Below the pieces are notes generated by a model. It had not been told where the DNA came from. It ran no database searches and was given only the letters and a program-made list of their open reading frames with translations. Source: AR5 sp041497115 (lineage in GTDB: Bacteria; Methylomirabilota; Methylomirabilia; Rokubacteriales; CSP1-6). From it: a stretch of DNA of 64,000 bases. The stretch's first letter is position 1. Every line of letters starts with the position of its first letter. Shown piece by piece: positions 38,063 through 50,000 of the stretch. Position numbers and translations under genes: made by a program. Where the stretch lies: the NCBI GenBank assembly GCA_041497115.1, contig JBGQFW010000009.1, positions 1-64,000 on the forward strand, given 5' to 3'.

Positions 38063-38068
38063 TATAAT
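38063..38068 (+). promoter_or_regulatory. Perfect -10 box (TATAAT)
   Basis: TATAAT ends eight bases before the ATG at 38077, leaving room for only about 0-3 bases of leader. No convincing -35 is visible. It suggests near-leaderless transcription. Confidence 0.45.
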
Positions 38069-38076
38069 CGCGCGCG

Positions 38077-38280
38077 ATGTCAGGAGCGAGCGGGCGCCGG
38101 ACGGGAATCGCCGCGCTGCTCGCGCTGCTCGCGGCGGCCCTGCTGCTGGCGCTGGCGCCCGCCGCGCCGGGCGCCGTCCGGATCGCCGGCGTGAGCCTGC
38201 TCTGGTGGTACGCCGGCCTCGTCGCCCCCGCCGTCGCCACCGCGCTCGCCGTCGTCCTCCTCGTCAGCCGCCGCGAATGA
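38077..38280 (+). CDS. Small two-helix membrane protein
   Basis: A 67-residue protein with two hydrophobic helices (about residues 11-31 and 41-63) and a short basic C-terminus (SRRE). Size and layout recall the small subunits that accompany larger membrane proteins, such as DUF3311/DUF4212 partners of symporters, but no family is certain. It has a perfect -10 box close upstream, no ribosome-binding site, and a four-base ATGA overlap with the following gene, which strongly suggests that the pair works together. Confidence 0.6.
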   Translation: MSGASGRRTGIAALLALLAAALLLALAPAAPGAVRIAGVSLLWWYAGLVAPAVATALAVVLLVSRRE

Positions 38281-39728
38281 GCGCCGTCCCCGGGACGGCG
38301 CTGGCCGCCGCCGCGGCCTGGCTCCAGCCCGCGCTGCTGCTCGCCGTCGCGCTCCGGGTCGCCGCCGGCGAGGCCGACGCGCCCTGGCTCGCGCTGGCCG
38401 CGCTCGTCGCGCCGCTCGTCGCGCTGGTGGCGCCCGCGCGCGGGCCCGCGCGCGCCACGCCGCCGGTCGCCGCCGTCGCCGGCGTGGTCGTCGCCCTCGT
38501 GCTCGCCGCCGACCTGCTGCTCGCGGCCGACACCGCCACGCTCCTCGGCGGCGCCCGCTGGCAGGGCGTGGCGCTGGCCGCGCTGCCGGTGTTGCTCGTG
38601 CCGGCGTGGGCGTCGGCGCGGCGCGCAGCGCCGCGCGCGCTGGCGGCGGCGGTGGCCGCGCTGCTGCTGGCGGCGGCCGCCGTCGGGGTCGCGCTGGGCG
38701 TCGCGCCGTGGACCGCGTGGACGCGCACCAGCGCGCGCCCGGCGCTGACATTCTCCGCGCGCAGCGGCTGGACGGTGGACGGCGAGCGCTTCGCGCGCGC
38801 CGTCACGCTGCGCGTGGGCGAGGGGCAGCGCATCACCGCGCTCAGCGCCGGCGTCTATCGCGTGGTCGAGCACGATACCGCGCGGCCGACGGTGCGCGAG
38901 TGGCGCCTGGGCGCCGGCGATGCGCTCACGCTGCGGCCCGGCGACGAGCTCGACGTCGAGGCGGGTGCGCGGCTGCGCTTCGAGGCGGGCCGCCGCGTGC
39001 CGGGGGCCCCCGCCTCGGGGATCGCGTGGGCCGATCCGCCCGGTCGGGGGCCGCGCATGCTTCCGGCGGCGCTCGGGGCCGTCGTCACGCTGGTGGGCGG
39101 CGCGCTGGCGCTGGTGGCGGCGCCGGCGCGCGGGCGCGCAGCGGCGGCCGGCCCGCTCGCGCTGCTGGCCGCGGTCCTGGCGGCGCTGGCGTGGGGCGTG
39201 TACGGCGCGACGGTGCCCGAGCTGGCGCTCGGCGGCGCGCTGTCGGCGCCGCTGCTACGCCTGCCGCCGCTGGCGCTGGGCCCGCGCGCCGGCGCCGCGC
39301 TGGCCGTGGCGGCGGCGCTGGCGCCGGTGCTCCTGCTGGCGACGGGGGCCGCCGCGCTGCGCGAGCGGCTGGCCGGGGCCGCGTCGGCGGCGGTCGAGCT
39401 GTGGGTCGCGGTGGTGGTCGCGGCCGGCGCGCTCGCGCTGTGGCCGCTCGACCCGTGGCGCGTGCTGCTGGTCGGTCTCGGCCTTGCCGCCGCGGCGTGG
39501 GCCCCGGCCCGGCTGGCCGCGTCCCCGGCGGGGGCCCTGGCCGGCGCGCTCACCGGTGGCGCCGCGTTCGTGGCGCTGTCGGCGCTGCCCGCGCTGGCGC
39601 CCCAGGCGCCGGCCTGGCTGGACGCGCTGACGCGATACCCGGCGCTGGTGGCGATGCCGCTCGCCTGGCTGGCCGCCCGCGTGCCGGACGCTCCGGGTGA
39701 GCGCGAGGAGCCGGGCGCGGCGGGCTGA
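38277..39728 (+). CDS. Polytopic membrane protein with central soluble domain, unknown function
   Basis: A 483-residue, alanine- and leucine-rich protein not assigned to a family. About four or five membrane helices cover residues 1-150. A hydrophilic, beta-rich domain follows at about 155-265 (SGWTVDGERFARAV, VGEGQRITAL, LRPGDELDVEAGARLRFEAG), then about seven or eight more helices to residue 470. The soluble part should lie on one face of the membrane between two helical bundles. ATG at 38277 overlaps the upstream small membrane gene (ATGA). The very high G+C makes helix counting approximate. Confidence 0.6.
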   Translation: MSAVPGTALAAAAAWLQPALLLAVALRVAAGEADAPWLALAALVAPLVALVAPARGPARATPPVAAVAGVVVALVLAADLLLAADTATLLGGARWQGVALAALPVLLVPAWASARRAAPRALAAAVAALLLAAAAVGVALGVAPWTAWTRTSARPALTFSARSGWTVDGERFARAVTLRVGEGQRITALSAGVYRVVEHDTARPTVREWRLGAGDALTLRPGDELDVEAGARLRFEAGRRVPGAPASGIAWADPPGRGPRMLPAALGAVVTLVGGALALVAAPARGRAAAAGPLALLAAVLAALAWGVYGATVPELALGGALSAPLLRLPPLALGPRAGAALAVAAALAPVLLLATGAAALRERLAGAASAAVELWVAVVVAAGALALWPLDPWRVLLVGLGLAAAAWAPARLAASPAGALAGALTGGAAFVALSALPALAPQAPAWLDALTRYPALVAMPLAWLAARVPDAPGEREEPGAAG

Positions 39729-39749
39729 GGCGGAGCCCGACGGCTGAGG

Positions 39750-39755
39750 CATAAT
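39750..39755 (+). promoter_or_regulatory. Probable -10 box of uvrA
   Basis: CATAAT ends nine bases before the uvrA ATG at 39765. No ribosome-binding site lies between, so this resembles the near-leaderless arrangement seen at 38063 and 62797. No LexA-type operator was recognised. Confidence 0.35.
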
Positions 39756-39764
39756 AGTCAGATC

Positions 39765-42635
<2,871 letters not shown>

Positions 42636-42639
42636 CCGC

Positions 42640-44076
42640 ATGCGGCGAACCAAGATCGTCTGCACCATCGGGCCGGCCTCCGCCGGCGTCGAGCAGCTCG
42701 ATCGCCTCGTGGAGGCCGGCATGGACGTCGCCCGCCTCAACTTCTCGCATGGCACCCACGCCGAGCACGCCGAGGTCGTCCGCCTCCTCCGCGAGGGCGA
42801 GGAGCGCTGGGGGCGGCCGGTGGCCATTCTTCAAGACCTGCAGGGGCCGAAGATCCGCCTCGGGACATTCGGCGAGCACGGCGGCCGGCGCGTGGACCTC
42901 GAGCCGGGGCGGCCGTTCACGCTGTCGCGCCGCCCGTGCGTGGGCACCGACGAGCGCGCCTGGGTGGCGCCGCCGGAGTCGCTCGGCAGCGTGAAGGCCG
43001 GCGACCAGGTGCTGATGGACGACGGCATGATCCAGCTGCGCGTGGAGGAGACCACCGCCGACGAGGTGCGCTGCCGCGTGGTGGCCGGCGGGCGGATCAG
43101 CGACCACAAGGGGCTGTCGTTCCCGCGCGTGGAGCTGCCGGTCTCCTGCCTCACCGACAAGGACCGCGTCGATCTGCGGTTCGGCATCGAGCACGGGGTG
43201 GACTTCGTGGCGGTCTCCTTCGTGCGCTCGGCCGCCGACGTCGCCGAGGTGCGCGCGTTCCTCGCCGCGCAGGGCGCCGCGCTGCCGATCGTCGCCAAGC
43301 TCGAGCGCCACGAGGTCCTCGAGAACCTGCCCGGCATCCTCGGCGTGGTGGACGCGGTCATGGTGGCGCGCGGCGACCTCGGCGTGGACGTCCCGCTCGA
43401 GGAGGTGCCGCACATGCAGAAGGAGATCATCCGGCAGGCGCGGGCGGCCAAGGTGCCGGTGATCGTGGCCACCCAGATGCTCGAGTCGATGGTCACGCAC
43501 CTGCGTCCCACCCGGGCCGAGGTCTCCGACGTGGCCACCGCCATCTTCGAGGGCGCCGACGCGGTGATGCTGTCGGCCGAGACGGCCACCGGGCGCTACC
43601 CGGCCGAGGCGGTCGAGATGATGGCGCGCGTCGCGGTGCGCGCCGAGACGGCGGTGCTGGCCGACGAGCCGCGCGAGCGCCGCCGCGCGCGCGACGGCGC
43701 GGTCGGCTTCCCCGAGGCGGTGTCCGACGCGGCCGCCATGGCCGCCCGCGTGCTCCGGGCGCGGGCCATCGTGGCCTTCACGCAGTCCGGCTTCTCGGCG
43801 CGGCTGATCTCGTACCAGCGGCCGGTCGTGCCGATCATCGCCTTCACCCCCACGGTGGAGGTGCGGCGGCGCCTGGCGCTGTCGTGGGGCGTGACCACCC
43901 GCCTGATCCGCAAGGTCGAGACCACCGACGAGATGGTGGAGGAGATCGAGAACGCGCTCCTGGGCGACGCCTCGGTGCAAGCCGGCGACGTCATCGTCAT
44001 CATCTCGGGCGCGCCGATGTGGGTCACCGGCACGACGAACCTCCTGAAGCTGCACCGGATCGGGGAGCGTCGCTGA
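42640..44076 (+). CDS. pyk: Pyruvate kinase
   Basis: A 478-residue glycolytic enzyme making pyruvate and ATP from phosphoenolpyruvate. It has N-terminal TKIVCTIGPAS, DVARLNFSHGTH, the catalytic lysine in IVAKLERHEVLENL, the metal-binding MVARGDLGVD, and the signature SVDGADAVMLSAET-like EGADAVMLSAETATG. The C-terminal allosteric domain (about 350-478) is complete. It begins four bases after uvrA. Its TGA stop is overlapped by the probable CTG start of the giant histidine kinase gene. Confidence 0.96.
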   Translation: MRRTKIVCTIGPASAGVEQLDRLVEAGMDVARLNFSHGTHAEHAEVVRLLREGEERWGRPVAILQDLQGPKIRLGTFGEHGGRRVDLEPGRPFTLSRRPCVGTDERAWVAPPESLGSVKAGDQVLMDDGMIQLRVEETTADEVRCRVVAGGRISDHKGLSFPRVELPVSCLTDKDRVDLRFGIEHGVDFVAVSFVRSAADVAEVRAFLAAQGAALPIVAKLERHEVLENLPGILGVVDAVMVARGDLGVDVPLEEVPHMQKEIIRQARAAKVPVIVATQMLESMVTHLRPTRAEVSDVATAIFEGADAVMLSAETATGRYPAEAVEMMARVAVRAETAVLADEPRERRRARDGAVGFPEAVSDAAAMAARVLRARAIVAFTQSGFSARLISYQRPVVPIIAFTPTVEVRRRLALSWGVTTRLIRKVETTDEMVEEIENALLGDASVQAGDVIVIISGAPMWVTGTTNLLKLHRIGERR

Positions 44077-47000
44077 GCCGGCGGCGCGGGCTCGGCCTCG
44101 TCCTCGTCGTGGCCGCCCTCGCGGCGCTGTGGGGCGCGGGCGGGGCGTTGCTCGCGCGCGGCTGGCTGGTGGGGCCGCTGGTCGCCTCGTTCGTGATCGC
44201 CGCCGGTGGCGCCGTCGCCGCGGTGCTGCTGGCCGGCCGCGCGCGGGCCGCGGCCACCGCGCCCGCGCCCGCGCCGCCGCCGGTCGGCGCGCCGCCGCCG
44301 GGCGACGCCACCGCGCCCGCCGACGAGCTCCGCAGCCGCGAGCTGGAGGCGTTCTACACCGCCGCGCTCACGATGGGCTCCGGCACCGACCTGGTGGCGA
44401 CGGCCGAGCAGACGCTCGACGTCGTGCTGGCGGTCGCCGCCCTGCACGTCGGTCTCGTCTTCCGCCTCGAGGCATCGACCGGGACGCTCGCGCTCGTCGC
44501 CAGCCGCGGGCTCACGCCGCCGCAGGCCGAGGCGCTGAGCCGGCGCAAGCTGCACGGCTCCCACGTCGGCGAGGCGGCGCGCACCGGGCGCTACGTGGTG
44601 ACCGAGCTCACCACGTCCCCCTTCGTCGAGGATCCCCAGCTGCGCGGCGCGATCGCCGCCGGGCGGTTCCACACGCAGCTGGCGCTGCCGATCTTCGCGG
44701 AAGGCCAGGTGTGGGGCGTGATGGCGCTCGTCTCCGACGAGCCACGCACGTTCGACGCCGACCAGCTCACGCTGCTGCAGGGCGTCGCCCACCAGGTCGG
44801 CCTCGCGGTGGCGCGCGCCTCGCTCTTCGCCGAGGCGCAGGAGAAGAGCCGGCGGCTGGAGACCCTCACGCGCCTCTCGCAGGGGCTCAGCGCGACGCTG
44901 TCCGGCGATCAGGTGCTCCAGCGCGTGGTCGAGGCGGCGGTCGAGCTGCTCGACACCGCCATCGCGCGGCTGTGGATCCTCGACGAGGACGGCAACCAGC
45001 TCGTCCTCGGCGCCGCCGCCGGCATGGTCCCCGCGCCCGAGGGGCTGCGCGCGATGCCGGTGGGCGAGGGGTTGGTGGGGCTGGCCGTCGCCCGGCGCGC
45101 CGCTGTTCTCATGCCGGACGTCCAGAACGATCCCCGCGTGCGCAACGCCGCCCGCCTGCGGGCCGAGGGCATCGCGTCGGCGGCGGCGGTGCCGCTGATC
45201 GCCGGCAGCCGCATGATCGGCGCGCTCGCGGTGGGCTCCCGGGAGCGGCGCGAGTACCCGGCCGACGAGACGGACCTGTTGCAGTCGCTCGCCAACCAGG
45301 CCGCCATCGCCATCGACAACGCGCGCCTGTTCTTCGACGAGCAGACGCGGCGCGCGTACCTCAGCGCGCTGCTGGAGATCAACACCAAGATCGGCACGCT
45401 GGCCCCGACCGACACGCTGCTGTCCTCGATCGCCGAGGAGGCCGCCCGCCTGCTCGCGGTGGACAACGCGGGCTTCCGGCTGCTCGAGGGCGACGAGCTG
45501 GTGCTGGCCGGCCTCGCCGGCTCCGCCGGCGAGACGATGCTGCGCCCGCGGCTCAAGGTCGGCGAGAGCATGAGCGGCCGCGTGGTGGCGGCCGGCCACT
45601 CGCTGATGCTCGACATCGACGGCCCCGCCAACGAGATCCCCGAGCACCGCGCCGCCGGCCGCCGCCTGGGCTACCTCAAGTTCCTCGGGGTGCCGCTGAA
45701 GATCGGCGACCGCACGATCGGCGTACTCACGTTCCGCGCCCGGCGCGCGTTCACGCCGCGCGACCAGGAGCTCGCCGAGGCTTTCGCCGGCCAGGCGGCC
45801 ATCGCGCTCGAGCACTCGCGCCTCTATCGCGAGGCGCGCCGCCAGGCCGAGCGCATGCGGGCGCTGGCCGACCTCGCCCGCGTCCTGTCTGAGACGCTCG
45901 ATCCGGAGGCGGTCGGCCAGCGTGTCGCCGACAGCATGTGCGAGCTGCTCGGCGCCCGCTCCTCGGCGGTCTACCGGCTCGGCGAGGGCGGCGAGATGAT
46001 CGTGCAGACGGTCTCCCGCGAGAGCCAGTTCGAGTGGCCGCGCGGGCTGGGGCCCGGCATCGGCGTGATCGGCCTGGCCGCCCGCGAGCGGCGGCCGTTC
46101 GCGGCCGCCGACGTGCTGGAAGATCCCCGCATCCAGTACGACGACCGGATCCGGACGCTGGTGTCGACTCGCGACGACCGCGCGATGGTTGCCGTGCCGC
46201 TGCTCGTCCGGGGCCGGCTCTTCGGCGCGCTGGCGGTGGCCGACCGCACCGGCCGCGTCTTCGACCTCGAGGACACGCGGCTGGCCCAGGCCTTCGCCGA
46301 CCAGGGGGCGCTCGCGCTGGAGAACGCGCGCCTCTACGCGGAGACGACCCGGCGCCGCCGTGAGGCCGAGGAGCTGGCGCGCATGGCGCGCGGTCTCACC
46401 GAGAGCCTCGACGTGGACGCGCTGAGCGCCCGCATCGCCGAGAACGTGCTCGCCCTCTTCAACGCGCAGTCGTCGGGGCTGCGGCTGCTGCGCGCCGACG
46501 GCGCGCTCGTGGGGCTGGCCTTCGCCGGGCGGGCCGCCGCGCTGTTCGCCCCCGGCCACGTCCTGCCGCCCGGCACCTCGACGTCGGGGCGGGCGGTGGA
46601 GCGCGGGGCGGTGGTGAGCACGCGCGACATCGTCGCCGATCCGACGCTCCTGCTCACCGAGGAGCTGCGCGAGGGGATGACCGGCCTCGGCGACCTGGCC
46701 CAGCTGGCGGTGCCGCTCCGGGCCAAGGGCCAGACGATCGGCGCCCTGTCGGTGTCCGATCGGGCCGGCCGCGTGTTCTCCGACGCCGAGGCCGGCCTCC
46801 TGCAGGCCTTCGCGGATCAGGCGGCCCTCGCCCTCGAGAACGCGCGGCTCTACGCCGAGACCACCCGGCGGCGTCATGAGGCGGAGGAGCTCGCCCGGCT
46901 GGCCCAGACGCTCACCGAGAGCCTCGACGTCAGCGACGTCGTGGGCCGCACGGTGGACAGCGTGCTGCCGCTGTTCAACGCCCAGGGCTCGGCGCTCCGG

Positions 47001-50000
47001 CTCATGCAGCCCGACGGCTCGCTGGTGGCGCTGGCGCTGGGCGGCAGCAGCCGCGACGCCTTCGAGCCCGGCCACGTCCTGCCTCCCGGGCACGGCGTCC
47101 TCGGACGCGCGGCCCTGGAAGGCCGGGCGACGTGGACGGCCGACGTCCTCGGCGACGCAGCGGTCAGCCTCTCCGACAATCTCCGCGAGGGGCTGCATCG
47201 CTCCGGCGAGGGCGCGATCCTGGCGGTCCCCCTGCGCGTCAAGGGCATGGTCATCGGCGCGCTCGGCATCAGCGACGAGCGCGGCCGGGTGTTCACTCGC
47301 GAGGAGGCGGCGCTGCTGCAGGGGTTCGCGGACCAGGCGGCGCTGGCGCTGGAAAACGCGCGCCTGTTCTCGCTGGAGCGGGCGCGCCGCCGGCAGATCG
47401 CCGCGCTGGCCGAGATCGAGCGCGAGTTCGCCGCCGAGCTCGATCCCGAGCGGCTGCTCGGCCTCGTGGTGGAGCGCTCGGGGCGGCTGTTCGACGCCGA
47501 GAGCGCGATCTTCCTGACCGACGACGACGGCACGCTCGTCCGGCGCGCGTGGACGGTCGAGGGGGCGGGCCCCGAGCGGCTGGCGCCCGGCGAGGGGCTG
47601 GTCGGCATCGCCGCCGCCGAGCGGCGCGGCATCATTGCCAACGACTATCCGACCTCGCCCCTGGCCCGCCCCGAGATCGTCGAGCGCGGCGTGCGCCACG
47701 CCATGGTGCAGCCGCTGGTCATCGGCGAGCGCGCGCGCGGCGCGATCGTCCTCGCGCGCGGCGAGAGCGGCGACCGTTTCCAGGCCGAGGAGCTGGCGCT
47801 GCTGGAGAGCTTCGCAGCCCAGGCGGCCATCGCGCTGGAGAACTCGCGCCTCTACCGCGCGGCGGAGACGCGGGCGGCCCGGCTGCGCACGCTGACCCGG
47901 CTCAGCCACCTCGTGACCTCGTCGCTCGACACCGGCCACGTGCTCACGTCCATCGCCGAGGCGGCCGCCGAGATCATGAGCGCGCCGTTCGTGGCGGTCT
48001 GGCTCGCCGACGAGACGGTGGGGACGCTGCACATGCAGGCCTTCTCCGACCGGTCCCCGGGCGCGGCCCAGAACATCAGCGACATCCGTTTCGGCGAGGG
48101 CGCGGTCGGCTGGGTGGCCGTCGAGCGGCGGCCGCTGGCAATCGACGACATCTACACCGACGGCCGTTTCGTGGCGCGCGATTGGGCGCGCGAGCGCGGC
48201 TTCCGCTCGCTGTTCTGCACCCCGATCCTCGACCAGCAGCGGCTGCTGGGCGTGCTGGTCCTCATCAGCGACCGGCCGTTCCGGTTCGGCCCCGACGACG
48301 ACGACCTGCTGCAGTCGTTCTCGGCGCAGGCGGCGGCGGCCATCCGCAACGCCGGTCTCTACGAGGAGGCCCGCCGGTACGCCGAGCGGCTGCGCGCGCT
48401 GGAGGAGGTCAACCGGCTGGTGTCCTCCTCGCTCAACGTCGAGGAGGTGCTGCAGAACCTGGCGCGGGCCATCGCGCAGTTCTTCGACGCGCCCTACGTC
48501 AGCATCTGGGCCCACGACGCCGGGACCCAGCGGCTGCGCCGGGCCCTCACGTTCGGCGACGCCCGGCTGGCCGCCGAGCTGCACGACGACCTGGCGGTGG
48601 GCGAGGGGGCGGTGGGGTGGGTGGTGCGGCAGCGCGAGCCGATCCTCTGGACCGACGCGTCCGCCGATCCACGCTCGGTGGACGCCGCCACGATGCAGCA
48701 CCACGGGCTGCGCTGGATGACGGCGTACCCGATCGCCATCGGCGAGCGCGTGCTGGGGGCGTTCGCGGTGCACCGGGCGGCGGCGTGGCCGGTCACCCCG
48801 GAGACCACCTCGCTGATGGGCTCGCTCGCCGCGCAGGCGGCCATCGCGCTGGAGAACGCGCGCCTATACTCGGAGACCACGCGGCGCCTGACCGAGACGC
48901 GCGCGCTGCTGGAGGTTGCCGAGCTGCTCAACTCGACGCTGGACTCGCGCACGCTGCTCAAGCGGGTCACCCTGAAGGTCGCCCAGGTGTGCCGGGTGGA
49001 CCGCTGCACGCTCGAGCTGTGGGACGGCGACCGGGTGGTGCCGCTCATGTCGCAGTTCGCCGACGGCCGGCGGGCCCCGCGCATGTGGAAGGAGTTCCAG
49101 ACGGTCCCGCCCGAGCCGCCCAGCGCGATCGCCGCCAACGCCCAGGTCATCGAGACGCGGCAGCCCCTGCTCATCCCCGACACCGCGACCACGACGCTGA
49201 TCCCGCGCGAGTGGGTGGAGTCCTTCGGGCTGAAGTCCTGCCTCATCGTGCCCATGGTCCTGCAGGAGCGGGTCATCGGCGTGATGACGCTCGACTACTG
49301 CGAGCGGCCGACGCCGTTCCAGGATTGGCAGAGCGATCTGGCGATGGCGATCGCCGGCCAGCTCGCCCTCGCGCTGGAGAACACCCGCCTGTACGCCGAG
49401 ACGCAGGAGCGCCTGAAGGAGACGCGCACGCTGCTGGCCGTCGGCCAGGTGCTCTCGCAGCCGGGGCCGACCGACCAGGCGATGCGCGGCGTGGCCGCCG
49501 AGGTGGGGCGCGCCTTCGACGCCGACATGGTCGGCGTCTACCTCACCGACAAGCGCCGGGGGATCCTGGCGCCGGCGGCGGGGTACCACGTGCCCAAGGA
49601 GCTGCTCCAGTTCTTCATGGAGCGGCCGATCGATCTCGAGCGGGTGCCCGCGCTGCAGGCCACCTGGCAGCAGGGCCGCTCGGTGTGGAGCAGCGACGTC
49701 CACGTCGACGCGCGCTTCGACCGGGCCTGGTCGGGCGAGCTGCCGTCTCACTCGGTGCTCATCGCCCCCACCATGGCCCACGGCGACGCGGTGGGCGGCC
49801 TGTTCCTCGTCTGGTGGCGGACCGGCCGGGTGTTCCCGCCGGGCGAGATCCGGCTGATCGACGGCGTGGCCGCCCAGGTCGGCCTCGCCATGGAGAACGC
49901 CGAGCTGGCCCGGCAGACGCAGAGCAAGCTCGCCGAGACTGAGACGCTGCTGTCGGTGAGCCGGGCGGTGTCGTCCACGCTGGACGTGCAGGGGCTGGCC

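Noticed and set aside
42936..44072. Upstream extension of the giant kinase through pyruvate kinase
   Set aside because: The region encodes pyk in another frame; the extension has no domain content.
43596..48773. Very long minus-strand open frame of over 1700 codons, antisense to pyruvate kinase and the GAF kinase
   Set aside because: It has the low-complexity His/Arg/Glu composition typical of antisense frames in high-G+C DNA and lies opposite clear conserved domains.
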